The notes beneath the pieces were generated by a model. That model was not told the DNA's origin and ran no database searches. It saw nothing but the letters and a program-made list of their open reading frames with translations. 64,000 bases of DNA from Tetracentron sinense. Lineage: Eukaryota; Streptophyta; Magnoliopsida; Trochodendrales; Trochodendraceae. Of this stretch, positions 1 to 10,835 are shown piece after piece (the first letter of the stretch is position 1; each line of letters begins with the position of its first letter). The position numbers and the translations under genes are program-made. The stretch covers positions 11,162,938 through 11,226,937 of the forward strand of contig CM026574.1 in NCBI GenBank assembly GCA_015143295.1, read 5' to 3'.

Positions 1-246
1 AAGGTTGAAAAGCATGTAGAAGATGTCAAAGATCATCTCCCTTGTATTCTGAGGATGCAAATCTCCGTACTCAACACTTGTGAGGGTAGTGATGGACCAG
101 TAAATCAATGCCACATACCGGATCCACAGGCTCTGATCGAGGAAGTTATCGATATATGCTCCTACCCATGGCCTTTTTAGGTTATGACAGCGAGCAGCAC
201 GATGATAATAGAAGCAACCGGTGCAGTGAACCGCAAAAAGAGTTAC
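1..246 (-). CDS. AKT1: AKT1-like exon 4 (S5, pore, start of S6; partial)
   Basis: After acceptor ccttctag the frame reads [14 protein letters not shown] (S5), the turret, then [22 protein letters not shown] and [10 protein letters not shown]. The filter codon is GAG (Glu), one transition from GGG (Gly). No stop is seen before the window edge. Confidence 0.88.
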
Positions 247-3200
247 CTAGAAGGAGTGAAGGACATCTCAAGCCTAGTTAGATATCTAGTCAATAAAGAT
301 TACCATTGATTTCATGGAAGTGGGCAAGGATTTCTCAGAGGTACTCACACAGATAAGCTTCGCACATCGAACCCAAATGTAGTTGAAGTTCCTATCTTTC
401 TCTAATCTGTAAAGGACAATGGGGATATTCATAATCCAGGAACAAAAATTCAAATCAGAAAGTATTAATTGTTTCAAAATCCACGAGTTTGACATCGTAT
501 AAGAAGCATCAAAATCTTCTCTTCTAAATATTGGTGTTCATGAGAAGCTGAAACAGGAAAAACCAACTGTACGTGGAAAACAGAGAGCTGATTCTACGCA
601 GACGCCAGAGCCGAAGCATCTTGAAGAGGTCATAAGACTGGACAGATGGGGGAAAAATCATCCAATAGACTCCAGAGGGGATCGTGGATATTACATCGAA
701 GGCCAACCAAGATCTTGTATACTTCCAAGCAATCTGCTTTGGGTTTTTTATGAGGATGTAAGAAGCTCTATCGAGGTAGGCCACAAAGAATGTCAGGACA
801 ATATCCACGGCAAAGAATCCATTGACAACATCATCGGTAATGGCAAGAACTCCTTTTGCTCTCTTAAGGAATCCGAATTCAAAAGGAGACACCCAAGCAA
901 TATAGATGGCCAGAACAACCATAAACGTCTCCCAAGCTCTGCAAAAATTAGTTTCAGCTGGTTTAAATTTAAGTAAGAGGTTTCTTTTCATTTGTATTAT
1001 GAGACTTTTGAAATCCTCATCAAACTTATGAAACTCCAAATCAAAAACAAATAAATAAGAAAATAAATATGCATCAAACAAATTAAAATACAATTGTAAA
1101 AACCAGATATATCAAGATATATTTTATATTACAAACACGTTTTTCTTCCATAGTTGCCAGGAAGCTATGTACAAGGTGGGAAGCTCGCTTCCCAGGAAGC
1201 TTGTTTCCCAACTCGCTTCCTCGGACAAACTCGCTTCCTAGGAAGCTCGTTTCCTCGAACAGACTCTCTTCCTACAAAGCTCGCTTCCATCACCTCTCCT
1301 CTAGTAGTCAAAGGAAGTTGTATGTGTGAAGTGATGTGGTAGACCACAATCTATAGCCTAGGGTGTAGATTCTAAGCAAGTATCGTTGGTTTGAAACCTA
1401 AGGCACCTACTTGTCCACAAAAATCTCATGTAAAATAAAATCAAAGGTATAACTACCCATAAATAACATAATAGGAATAAGGAGCCTGCATCTCATTTCT
1501 CGCTTCCCATTTCCTAAGGTTTTTTTGAGTCTCACTTCCCGCTTCTCGCTTTCGCTTTGCTTCTCGTTTTTGCTTCTTGCTCTAGTAACCATGTCTTCTT
1601 CATAAGAAACACAGAAACAATAAAACAATCCAACACATAATAAATGTTTTTCTTTTCTAATTTTCTCAAAGCAGGGTCTCCTCAAGTAGGGATATCAAAG
1701 TGCAGGGTTGGGGCAGGGCAAAGGTCAGCTCTAACCTTGCCCTTACTTAGAAGTTATAAGGAAAGACCTTAACCTAGCCCTAGCCCTTAAGGACCTGAAT
1801 TGACTAGGCCCTAACCTTGCACTCAAGAGCCAGGGCAGGGCACAGTCGGGTCACAGGGTGAGAAAGAAAAGCACGAATTTTTTTCTGATTCAAGATGATG
1901 GGGTTTTTTTCCTACACCGACTATTAACCTAACAAATTATTCAATGAACCTAATTAGACTAAAATAAATATAAAAATAAAGTAAACCAAGTATTAATAAT
2001 AATAAAACTAGACCGAGCATAATCTATCTTAGCAACAAACTCAAGCTATAGTAAAAGTGTTAGGGATAATCGCAATGTTAGAGTTAAGGGATCAACCAAG
2101 CAGGGGCTTAGGGTTAAGATCTCAATGGATTAGGATTAGTATTTGAAGGGCTTAGAATTAGGGTAGGCCTATCAAAGTACTGGGCCAGAGTCGGGTCAGG
2201 GCAGGGGTCAGCCCTGCACCCTGCCCTTACTTAGAAGGGCAAGACCCTAACCCTGCACTAGCCCTTTAACGGTCTAGACTGACTAAGCCCTAACCCTGCC
2301 CTCAAGGACAAGGCTGGCCCGGGAACCCTTGTTAAAGAGATTTTTTGACAGGTCTACCAATAAGTATGATATTCAAATCCTTCTCTCCATCAAATCAACC
2401 ATAAAACTAGGGTTGTCAATGGATCGGATCAAGATCTAGATCAAATCCGATCCAATTAGACGGGATCCTAATCCTATAATAGATATTTCGGATCAGATAT
2501 GAATCTAAGATCTTGAATTCGATTATAATTGGATCATATTCGGATCTATAGCAATCCAATCCAATTAAAATCTGATTTGATTATATTATATACAATAATA
2601 AAATTATACATATATACCTATTTACAGAGATAACAATAAAGAAAATGAATAAAAATAATAAGTAAAAAAAACTCAATTTCATGCACAACTGATATTAAAG
2701 AGATAGAAAGAGGCATGGAAGTGGAAAGTAGGAAGGTGTAGCACCGGAAGGAGGGAAAGAGAAGTGAGTTTGTGGTCAACCCATTATGTGTGAGGAAGCA
2801 TGGTGGGTAGAGAGAGAATGATTTTGGAAATGTTAGAGAGTGCTTAAAAGAGGTCATCAGTGATCTCTTTTACCTTAAAAAAATTAATAATTTGTAATAA
2901 TATCCAAAGCATCCATCAAGAGAGATCAAAAAAAAAAATTTGCAATCCTCCCACTGTTGGGATTTGCCTAGAATTCTATTTTCATGTAAAGCTATGTTAT
3001 TGTGGGGTTATCTATTAGGATTAGAATTTAGGAAACCATAGCTGGTTTAGGATTTGATTTTATGTTTATAAATAGGGCTAGGGTTTAGGCTTATTAGATA
3101 AGCTAAGAGTGTGGATATTTAGAGTTTCTAGGGAGAGCGGGTTGCTCTCGACAAGAGCCCTGGTAATTCTTATGAAGAGTGGTGGCTCTTGGGAGAACGA

Positions 3201-4472
3201 GAAGCTCTCAGGATGAAGACCGTGCTCACGGTAAATCCTATTTGCTCTCGTAGAGAGCGAACTCTCTGTATTTAAGATTGGATGTCCTTGTACCATTTAA
3301 TCTCTGGATAGTAGAATTCTTGATTCTTTTCACCCATGGATGTAGCTTTATTGAGGTGAACCACATATATCTTATCATATTATCTTGTAACGCCAAGATG
3401 ACGTTTTTTTCGCACAACACCCAACCCAAAAAGGAAAAATGAAAAACAATGTATGTTGGAAACGAAAATACTGAAAAAAAAATTGAAGTAAATTAGAAAT
3501 AGAAAAACTGTATTACTTACAATTTTTTAATAAATTATTAAATTTGAAGATACTAACCGGATCAGATTTGAATATTGAATAAATAACTGGATCCGAATTG
3601 GGCAGTTCATCCAACGGATATTAGATCAGATTCGGATATGTCGGATTCTAAATCGGATCGGATTTGGTTCTAGGCAAATTTGGTCCGAATAGGATCCATT
3701 TACAGCCCTACATAAAACTACAAATCTACATTAATTGAACAATTCAAATAGAGGCAATTAAACCTTTCTAAATAAGAATCAACTCCCACCAAAGCATTAA
3801 AACATATAAAAATGATTTCTGATTAGAGGACCCCAAGGTCCTCTTCCAAGCTGACCACACCAACCAAATTTCAACAAGTTGGGAAAGGGAAATAAATTAA
3901 CAGTTTAACTGCCACATGTCAATTTGCAATTGGGTATTTGGGTGGTCAGTTTGGAAGAGGACCTGTGGTCCGTTTTCCATTTTCCTATAGAAATCTAACT
4001 AAATGGGTCCTTAATTTTTTTGCATAAACCCACCATTGTGCCCCAAATTGAACCCGAAAGTTTAAATCAGAAACCTTGAAAGCGTCCAACTAAACCATTC
4101 TCCTAAAATAGAACATAAATCAACCATATTATAAACATAGCTAAAACAATGTAATACTCTAATGAACAATTTTATAAAAAATATATCCATTTTCCTGTTT
4201 CACGGATGATATAAGACACAAATAAACATAGAATCACCATATTATACGGGAAAAAATGAAATTAAGAAAACACAAATTTAATGAATCAAAATAGGATACC
4301 ATCACCTATAAAGACGATTATCAGGACAAATAATGTAACTTTGAAGCTCCACTATGCGATTGCTCCCCGATCCAAGCGATGGAAGAGGCAAATTGTGATG
4401 GCTTCCATCTCTAGACATCTGCTCTATCTCCTTACTACGCCTATTAAACCTTCTCTTACCCCTTCGCGCCAT
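1..4472 (-). CDS. AKT1: AKT1-like Shaker K+ channel gene, 5' half (four exons, runs off the left edge)
   Basis: Plant Shaker channels are tetrameric plasma-membrane K+ channels; AKT1 types carry K+ uptake in roots. Four minus-strand exons (4306-4472, 573-938, 349-406, 1-246) join in frame through GT-AG introns. The product shows the N-terminal [11 protein letters not shown] and LPSLG motifs, S1 ([14 protein letters not shown]), S2-S3 with [20 protein letters not shown], an S4 sensor (MLRLWRLRR), the LEKDRNFNY linker, S5 and the pore helix WSITTLTS. The window ends within S6 ([10 protein letters not shown]), so the cytosolic cyclic-nucleotide-binding and ankyrin parts lie outside. There are no stops or frameshifts. 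Odd points: the filter reads VEYGD instead of VGYGD, and several basic residues after LPSLG are replaced ([10 protein letters not shown]). The gene may encode a non-conducting subunit or be an early pseudogene. AKT1 is preferred over KAT by the EIEQ N-terminus and by resemblance recalled from the family; no search was run. Confidence 0.88.
349..406 (-). CDS. AKT1: AKT1-like exon 3 (S4-S5 linker)
   Basis: A 58-bp exon reading [19 protein letters not shown], almost the invariant plant Shaker linker. It lies between acceptor tttacag and donor gtgagt. Its first base completes a split Thr codon and it ends in phase 0. Confidence 0.88.
573..938 (-). CDS. AKT1: AKT1-like exon 2 (S1 to S4)
   Basis: The acceptor tttttgcag precedes AGCTTGGGAG (A-W-E). 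The 366-bp exon carries S1 to S4 and ends TCC-AC before gtacag. It keeps the [19 protein letters not shown] and RLWRLRR blocks of plant Shaker channels. The sequence after STIPS ([15 protein letters not shown]) diverges from the usual AKT1 loop. Confidence 0.88.
1158..1290. repeat. Degenerate tandem GGAAGC/GCTTCC repeat in the K+ channel intron
   Basis: Short units of the form GGAAGCTCGCTTCC recur about six times. Each is itself palindromic, so both strands stay open and give overlapping ORFs of about 60 codons. No protein is supported. It lies in intron 1 of the K+ channel gene. Confidence 0.6.
1684..2335. repeat. Two direct copies of a GGGCAGGG-rich MITE-like sequence
   Basis: TAGGGATATCAAAGTGCAGGG at about 1687 and TAGGCCTATCAAAGTACTGGG at about 2163 begin two related segments rich in CCCTGCCC and CCCTAACCC. 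A third relative starts near 49329. The TAGGG start resembles hAT MITE ends, but matching inverted ends and a TSD were not found. The 1870-2150 spacer shows nothing recognisable. Confidence 0.4.
2408..3710. mobile_element. hAT-type non-autonomous element with perfect 8-bp TSD
   Basis: It starts TAGGGTTGTCAATGGATC and ends in the inverse of TAGGGCTGTAAATGGATC, flanked by identical CATAAAAC copies (2400-2407 and 3711-3718). Eight-bp TSDs and TAGGG ends fit the hAT superfamily. The interior is built of GGATC/GATCC-rich inverted segments. A solo LTR is nested in it. No transposase is visible. It sits in the K+ channel intron. Confidence 0.85.
2955..3419. mobile_element. Solo LTR (about 465 bp), probably copia, nested in the hAT element
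   Basis: Begins TGTTGGGA and ends ACAACA, a classic TG..CA LTR pair, with flanks CCCAC and CCCAA (4 of 5 match). It contains a TATA-like tttataaatag near 3066, which suggests plus-strand orientation. Nothing internal such as gag or a primer-binding site (PBS) follows, so it is read as a solo LTR. Confidence 0.6.
3816..3985. mobile_element. Foldback MITE in the K+ channel intron
   Basis: Arms near GAGGACCCCAAGGTCCTC and AAGAGGACCTGTGGTCCG are imperfect inverted repeats, extended inward by AGCTGACCACACC / GGTGGTCAGT. The element is about 170 bp and non-coding. The TSD is unclear. Confidence 0.55.
4306..4472 (-). CDS. AKT1: AKT1-like exon 1 (start codon to YR)
   Basis: The ATG complementing 4470-4472 begins [13 protein letters not shown], followed by [11 protein letters not shown]. 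An upstream in-frame Met exists, but this start gives the N-terminal length expected for AKT1. The exon ends TAT-AG before gtgatg, and the split AG|A codon restores the family's YR-x-WETF junction with the next exon. No promoter was identified upstream. Confidence 0.8.
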
Positions 4473-4519
4473 TGCACCAACAAAGCCAAAGCTCTCGAAG
4501 GCTAGTAGCTCTCTGCTTT

Positions 4520-4682
4520 GGTTTCTCAATCCTTGATAAGCTCCCCTACCACACTGAATTATCAAGGAAAAATTTTAAGTAACTGTGGTTTGGTGTCTCG
4601 AACCTTCAATAGCTCCCTACCAGACTAAATTATCAGTGACTGTGATTTGGTGTCTTGATCCTTCCATAGCTCCCTACCTGTT
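4520..4682. repeat. Three degenerate tandem units upstream of the K+ channel start codon
   Basis: The string TAGCTCCCTACC (once AAGCTCCCCTACC), followed by TGAATTATC-like sequence and TTTGGTGTCT, recurs about every 60-80 bp. It lies 50-210 bp upstream of the AKT1-like ATG on the minus strand, so it would fall in the promoter or leader. A function is not shown. Confidence 0.5.
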
Positions 4683-4942
4683 AGAGTTTTAGTATCTATT
4701 CTAGCTCTGGCTTTTTTGTTTTTGGTAGTGGAATCTTGACTAAGACTTTTGTTTTTTTTTTTTTGTTTCTTTTCTGGTCAAGAAGGTAAAGTAACCCAAA
4801 AAAAAAGTAACCATGCCAATGTTATGTGGTTTCTCACTCCTTTATATCCTTACCAGATCGAATCATCGAAGACAAATTTAAATGATCATTTACCTCTCAC
4901 ATGTGTTAGTACAACTTGTGTTCACATGTGTTAGTACAACTC

Positions 4943-4946
<4 letters not shown>

Positions 4947-4994
<48 letters not shown>

Positions 4995-5470
4995 TTTTGC
5001 TTTTTGCTTTGCGGAATAACATTGACAACCTATAAAGAGCAACCGGCCCTTGCAGGGTCTCCAGCACCTCTCAGAAATAAGACGCCTACATTCCCAAGCA
5101 GACAAATGCCAGATATTGAAATACCCTGTGAACTCAAAACCAAAGCTCAGGCAACAAGATTATGTGCAAAGCCATTCCGACACCGAGGGATGTGCTCCAC
5201 TACACTCCTATGGAAGCACGATAAATACTTCCGGATATGCTTCACAATGAGCCCGATTTCAATCGAAAAAGAATAAGAATGAGACATCACCTGATCCACC
5301 ACTATACTCGCATCCGAGAGAAAGCAAACTAAGGACCAGCGATGAGCTAAAGCAAACTCTGTTGCATCACGAAGAGCTATCGCTTCAGCCATGAGAGGAG
5401 ATCCTCCCAAGAGCCCATGAATGTACAAATCGTATTTTCTCCACCGAAACTCTGCTTTTTTGCCAAATAT
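4947..5470 (-). pseudogene. LINE 3' fragment with RNase H-like domain and 45-nt poly(A)
   Basis: On the minus strand the frame around 5428-5147 reads LLGGSPLMAEAIALRDATEFALAH and later VEHIPRCRNGFAHNL. This is the C-terminal RNase H-like domain (RVT_3 type) of plant LINE ORF2 proteins, including the final HIPR..N.FAH signature. The plus strand holds 45 consecutive T at 4947-4991, the poly(A) tail of a minus-strand insertion. The fragment is 5'-truncated and carries no other LINE domain. A 20-bp direct repeat (4897-4916, 4922-4941) sits just outside the tail. Confidence 0.75.
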
Positions 5471-6237
5471 CTTTTTTTAAAAGTGTAATCCAAATTCATT
5501 AATCCTTAACATTAAAGCATCGAACCTTGGTTTATAGAAAGAAAGCTAAAAATTAGCTACAAGGGTTAAAACATGTTAACCATAATGTAAGGACAGCTTC
5601 GTGCTTTTGGTGGAACTTTCAAAGTCTAGAACTTTTAATGTTCTGGAACAATAAAGTTCTGAACAATTAAAGTTCAGAACTATATTGATCAAGATCTCTT
5701 CTTCTTTTTTTTGGGTAGAGATATAACTTCATTGAAATTAGGGAAAAACTATAACTAAAGAAGAAAACCCGTCTCAAGCTTGAAACAAAGATCTGACAAC
5801 TGAAGAAGAAAACCCATCTCGAGCTTGAAACAAAGATCTGCTCAGACTCCTATTCAACACTTGTTGGGCGAGATCGTAAGCCATTGAATTAGCTTGCCGG
5901 TTTACAAATTGAAAATAAAAGAGTCATTCAATCGCACCAGAGATGATACATCTTCCAAAATCGGATGAACTTCAGAGTGAGTAAGAGTAGACTGCCCAAA
6001 TAGACCATCCACTAACTTATACAATCAGATTCTATGACTGTCTGAGACCAACGATTAGAAATGGCCAAAAGCACAGCCTCTCGAATGGATTCCGCCTCAA
6101 CAATCCGAGTTGATCCACCAAGTAGAGCTCTATACTGAGAGCAGATAATGGAACCCGAGTGGTTTCAGGCAATCACCTGTGAACTGAGAAAAGAACTCAT
6201 GAAAGTGAATCGCCGCTTGGCTAATAGCAATGACAAG
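5471..6237 (-). pseudogene. Second LINE 3' remnant(s), RNase H-like, with stops
   Basis: Minus-strand translation around 6150-5960 gives ALLGGSTRIVEAESIREAV and LAISNRWSQTVIESDC, again LINE RNase H. Stop codons and a frame change follow. Short T-runs at about 5474 and 5704 (the latter next to GGGTAGAGATATAACTTC, a LINE 3' end in reverse) suggest that two LINE tails are stacked here. The right edge abuts the truncated copia LTR at 6238. Confidence 0.6.
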
Positions 6238-7553
6238 TGTAAGGTCCATATTTGGTATGGACATATTTTGGTGTCAAAACAAAGTGTGTAGTAGCGTATC
6301 TTCTGTCATGGCCTACAAGCATCTAAGTCCCGTAATGATGAAGACGGAAGAAGTTTGATCGAAGACATTCAAAGTTATCACCTTCATCTCATGCACACAT
6401 AGGACAGTTAGCAACCTAAATACCTTAGGGGTAATTGACATAGAATCATTTTATGAACCTTAGGTGATTAGAAACAACCCTTCAAATGCATAAGAGGAGT
6501 TAGAAATCCAAAGCAACCCATGTTCGGTATACAGGGCATAAGTTATTGACTCTTATTCTGATTTTGGTCCTTTCGAAGATCTCCAAAAGATCTATAACTT
6601 TCATGATAAAAGTTTTGGCAAATTATGGGTCCACCGATCGACCGGTGGCCTAACGATCAATTGCCCATAAAAAAATTTTGTATGGAATTTTTTTTCCAGT
6701 AGCTTTGCATTCCACTAGTTGACCTCCCATTACATCAGTCGGCTAATGTGCGTAAAATTAGATTTATTAGAACTCTGTTTTTACCCTTTTAATATATATA
6801 TATATATATATATAGAGGTTTGATTCCTCATTCGAACCTAGGAGTTTTGAGAGTGTTTGAGAGAGTTTTATTAAGATTATTAGGGTTTTCCAAACTCATC
6901 CTCCTCTCCTATTCCACCTAGAGTTTGCAAGCCAATGTTCACACCTTACTTGCCTGTTTTTTTATTCCATGTGATTGGAATCATTCTAGGGTTTCTTATT
7001 GAACAACCATCCACCCGTTCTTATAAAGAACAAATTGGTCAGAGTAATCCAAAGCCTTTGCGAATGAGATCGATCCGAGGAGGATCGTGTTTATTTGGTT
7101 AGAGGAATTCGAAGCCGTCATTGACGGAAATCGCTCGAAAGATCGTGGTTTTGGAGTTCTAGAAGAAGCACAGACTATTGTGTTAGATTGTGAGACTTGC
7201 GAGTTCCTAATTACTTTTAAAGGCATGGAGACTAAGTACTGAGGATCGTTGTGTCGAGTCCAGTTGAGTACAGTTCGAATCTTGTAGGTATTTGTTTGTT
7301 TTTACTCTTAGTGATAGCACTTTGCTAGAGTAGGTCCCGTGGTTTTTCCTGAAAGGGTTTCCACATAAAAATCATTTGTGTTGTGGCTTGTTTGTCTTTT
7401 TTAATTTTAAACTTTAATTTATCATCACTTAGCTAATAATTTAATTGCTTAATCAAAATTAGGTAGAAAGACCTTAGGAAGACCTAGTCATTCCCCTTTG
7501 GGTTTGTGAATTTTCAACTCAAATATTATTTTTGGGGTTCACCAAAATTTTCA
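6238..7553 (+). repeat. Left LTR of the SIRE-like element (5'-truncated)
   Basis: Aligns by eye to the complete LTR at 39649-41681 from about position 290 onward: shared gtaag..ccatatttt, gtcaaaacaaagtg, a gag-proximal ttcctgaaagggtttccac block, and the end ggttcacc..TTTTCA. It contains an (TA)n run at 6791-6813 where the relative has TATAAATAG. The missing first 290 bp adjoin LINE debris. Confidence 0.8.
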
Positions 7554-7572
7554 ATTGGTATCAAATCGGGTT
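7554..7572 (+). other. Primer-binding site (initiator tRNA-Met type)
   Basis: ATTGGTATCAAATCGG directly follows the LTR end TTTTCA. The copia consensus is TGGTATCAGAGC, complementary to the 3' end of initiator tRNA-Met. The G-to-A and later changes fit decay. Confidence 0.75.
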
Positions 7573-8384
7573 CACTAAATTATTAGAGTGATCTATTTTC
7601 TATTTTTTCAGTGAATATGAATCTTCAAAGAGAGGGACGATCCATCTCTTGTCCCCCATTATTTGATGGGAATAATTATATCTATTGAAAGGCTCGTATG
7701 AGATCGTTTCTAAAATCTCAAGATGAGAGAGTATGGATCTCGGTTGAAAAGGGTTGGACCCATCCTACAAAGACCATAGATGACTAGACCATCACCAAAC
7801 ATTCTTCTGAATGGACCAATGATGATCTTGAGAGTTGTAGATGGAATTCTAAAGGTCATAATGCTATCTTCACTGCTGTCACACCCGAAGCATTTTAGTG
7901 TATTTCTAAATGTGACACTTCGAATGAGGCATAAGGCATTCTTCAAATTACAACTGTTAAGATCTCTAAACTTCCAATTCTTACCTCTAAATTTGAAAGT
8001 TTAAAAATGGATGATAATGAAACATTTTGATTATTTTTATGCTAATTTAAGTGACATTGTTAATTCTAGTTTTAACCTAAGGAAGAGTTTTCAGAGTCTA
8101 AAAAAGTAAGAAAAATCTTGAGATCTCCACTTGAGAGATTTCGATCGAAGGTTACCGTCGTCGAGGAGAGCAAAAATATTAATGCTCTCAAAATTGAGGA
8201 GTTAATTGGTTCTCTCCAGACCTATTAACTAAATCTACACTCATCTGAGAAACCAAAATCAATTACCTTGAAATTTATCAAGGAATCTCTAGATGGCCCA
8301 GATAGTGATTCTGAGGTTGATGTAGAAGAGATGGCTTTATTTGCAAAGTAATTAAGAATTTTTTTGCAAATTAATAAAAGATTT

Positions 8385-10835
8385 TGTAGAGACCCGAATC
8401 TTTTCTTGTCTTTATTACAAGTATTAGGGGTATTATAGTCTTTGTGATGTTTTAATGTTTATGTATTTATATCTAACTGGTGTAGTGTGATTAGGGCTTA
8501 ATCAAACTTGTAAGCAGAGGGATGTCATATCAAACCCTGAACTTTAGGCAGCTCTAGTTTTGACACTGTTAATTAGAATTGAGTGATTCTTGAACCATTA
8601 GAAAGGTATTGGAACCCTCTTCGAGGATCATGTTTAAGGTTTTTCCATATTTTTTAGTATAAACTAAGTCAAAAGTGGGTTTTCCGATGTTTTGTCTGAT
8701 GGAATTGCAGATCAGTCAACTTTGGGGATAATTTGGTCCATAAATAAAGGGGAATTTGGAAATTCTAAAATACCAAAAATTTTCCTTTTTAGAAGACGAA
8801 TCCAGCGCAAGTTGAATCGTCGAAATCCGACGAACGAGTCAAAAGTTATGGCCAAAACAATACAATGAGTCAGAAATCTGCAAAGCACTGATCGCTAGGG
8901 ATCGATCGGTACAAAACCGATCGCTCGGTCAGAAGTAGCGATCGATCAGTCCAAAACCGATCGATCGGTATCTATCGACTGGTCCAAAATTTTGTATGGG
9001 TAAAATTTCCAAAGAGTGTTTTTGACCGAGAGCTCGGTCAAGAGCACCGGTCGATCGGTAGGTGACCGATCGCTCAGTCATAACCACCGATTGCTCGATC
9101 TTTCATGTTTTTGCAGAATTTCAGTAAGGGCTTTTTGGTCTTTTGGTCCTCAACTCTTGGGGCTATAAATAGGAATCCTATTTCGGGGTATTAGAATATT
9201 CTACCTATTTCTAACCTAATTTGGCAAAAAGGGAGAGAAAACCTAGGGTTTTGAGAGAGGGATTTCTTTGAGAAGAAGGAGATAGCTTGGATTTTGCAAG
9301 GAGAGCTTGGAAAGCTTCCCCAAATCACCTCGGGAGCGTTTTGAACCTAAGGGAAGGATTCCTAAGGTCAATATACTATCCTAATCAACTCTATTTTATT
9401 GTTTTGTGAATGCTAATATGATAGGAATGATAGAATAGAGATTAGATGCATTTTTCCCAAATTTTCTATGAAGTAAGCTAATTATGGATGGAAATGTGGA
9501 TAGAATGTATGGAGGATGGGAAATGTATAGAGGATGAGATTAATATGTGGATGTGGACGATATTTTGATTGTATAGATGGTTTATGGCTTGATGGAATGT
9601 TGGAAATGTAGAAGGGCAATGGATTCAAGGTGTTTGGAAAATGCTTGAGAGGATAAATGTTATCATACTCTTATGAAACGGTGGTAAAGTGATTATGATT
9701 TGTGACATGAATTATGATAAGATATGTATATGTGATTGTTCGTTAAGTATGTCTAATTACTTGCATGGAAATTGATAGTCGGGAAGGTAAGAACTTAGAG
9801 GAACATCCCTCAAACCGAGAATTCTCTAACTATTTGGTATGGGACAATAGTGGAGTTTCCATGGTGGGAGATCGGAATCTAAGCAATTTCCAACTCGAAA
9901 GTTAATTTCGACACTTAAACACATATGCACGTGTATGTTAAGATAAGAGTCTCACAAGTCACATATGTGGACCACAAGCATGAGCATGGCATACGTATGA
10001 CATTCTGAATAAGCATAAGCATGGCATGATCCGTATCCGCTAAGAACAGCATGTCAATTACATTTGATTCATAGGCATAGTCCGTATCCACCAAGAACAG
10101 CATGTCAACCATTTGATTCTTAGACATGGTCCATATCCGCCAAGAACGGCATGTCACATCATTGTATGATCTGAATAAGTGCATAAGCATAAGTATCTCA
10201 CAAGCACGTGGTCTCATAAGCATAAGCAGCTCATAAGTATATTGTCTTCTAAGTCTAAGATTCTCATAAGTTCATGTGTCAAGGTGATGATATGATGTAT
10301 ATGCGCACACGTTCTTCCGTATTCTGATTATATTATTATGCTATTGGATATGTTTTTACCTAAGTGCAGGTATATTATGTTGTTGGTTGGATTTTATATA
10401 CACCGAGTACTTTTGTACTCAGCCGGACTTTTGTCTTGGCAGAGCAGGAGTACACGGCGGAGCCGTGGATTGAGGAAGTTTACATTGAGGAAGCAGGAGA
10501 AGGTGAACCTTCTGAGGAAGGAGCCGGAGGCTTGGGTGTCTATACCTCTTAGTTTATGCTTTGTTTAGTTGAGAGAGTTTTGTAATAGACTTTTAGAGGA
10601 TGTTGTTCAGCAAACTTTTATAGTTGTATTTTTCATACTTGTTGGGTTATACTGGGTTGTATATGTTGACCGTAGACTTGTGTAGGTTGGTTATAGTTTA
10701 TATATCAGAATTTTATTACTCTCATTTTTGGAGACTCGTGTAGTAAGCCTTGTATGCATGAATTTTAAGCAGGTTAAGGAAATGAGACGATTCCAAAGTC
10801 CTATTTTAGCCTTGTAGGATTTTAGGGTCGTTACA
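8385..10835 (+). mobile_element. Solo LTR (2451 bp), probably Ty3/gypsy, TSD GATTT
   Basis: Starts TGTAGAGACCCG and ends AGGGTCGTTACA (inverse TGTAACGACCCT), flanked by perfect GATTT copies (8380-8384 and 10836-10840). The gag frame continues across it. A TATA box (CTATAAATAG) is at 9163. Upstream of it, 8886-9108 is packed with CGATCGATCGG-like palindromes. 10010-10160 has three degenerate copies of a unit containing ATCCGCYAAGAACRGCATGTC. Short ORFs within it are not supported as genes. Confidence 0.9.
8886..9108. repeat. Cluster of CGATCGATCGGT palindromes upstream of an LTR TATA box
   Basis: GATCGATCGGT, ACCGATCGCTCGGTC, AGCGATCGATCAGT, ACCGATCGATCGGT and CGGTCGATCGGT occur within about 220 bp, ending 55 bp before CTATAAATAG. 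The density of overlapping palindromes is far above that of the surrounding AT-rich DNA. A role as promoter-proximal binding sites is inference. Confidence 0.7.

Noticed and set aside
1-246. Cyclic-nucleotide-gated channel (CNGC) as identity of the left-edge gene
   Set aside because: The pore motif TTLTS-x-YGDLHPxN, the LEKDRNFNY linker and the EIEQ N-terminus are Shaker/AKT features; CNGCs have a different, non-YGD filter.
4890-5105. ORF with a poly-Lys run
   Set aside because: The Lys run is the LINE poly(A) tail read on the minus strand.
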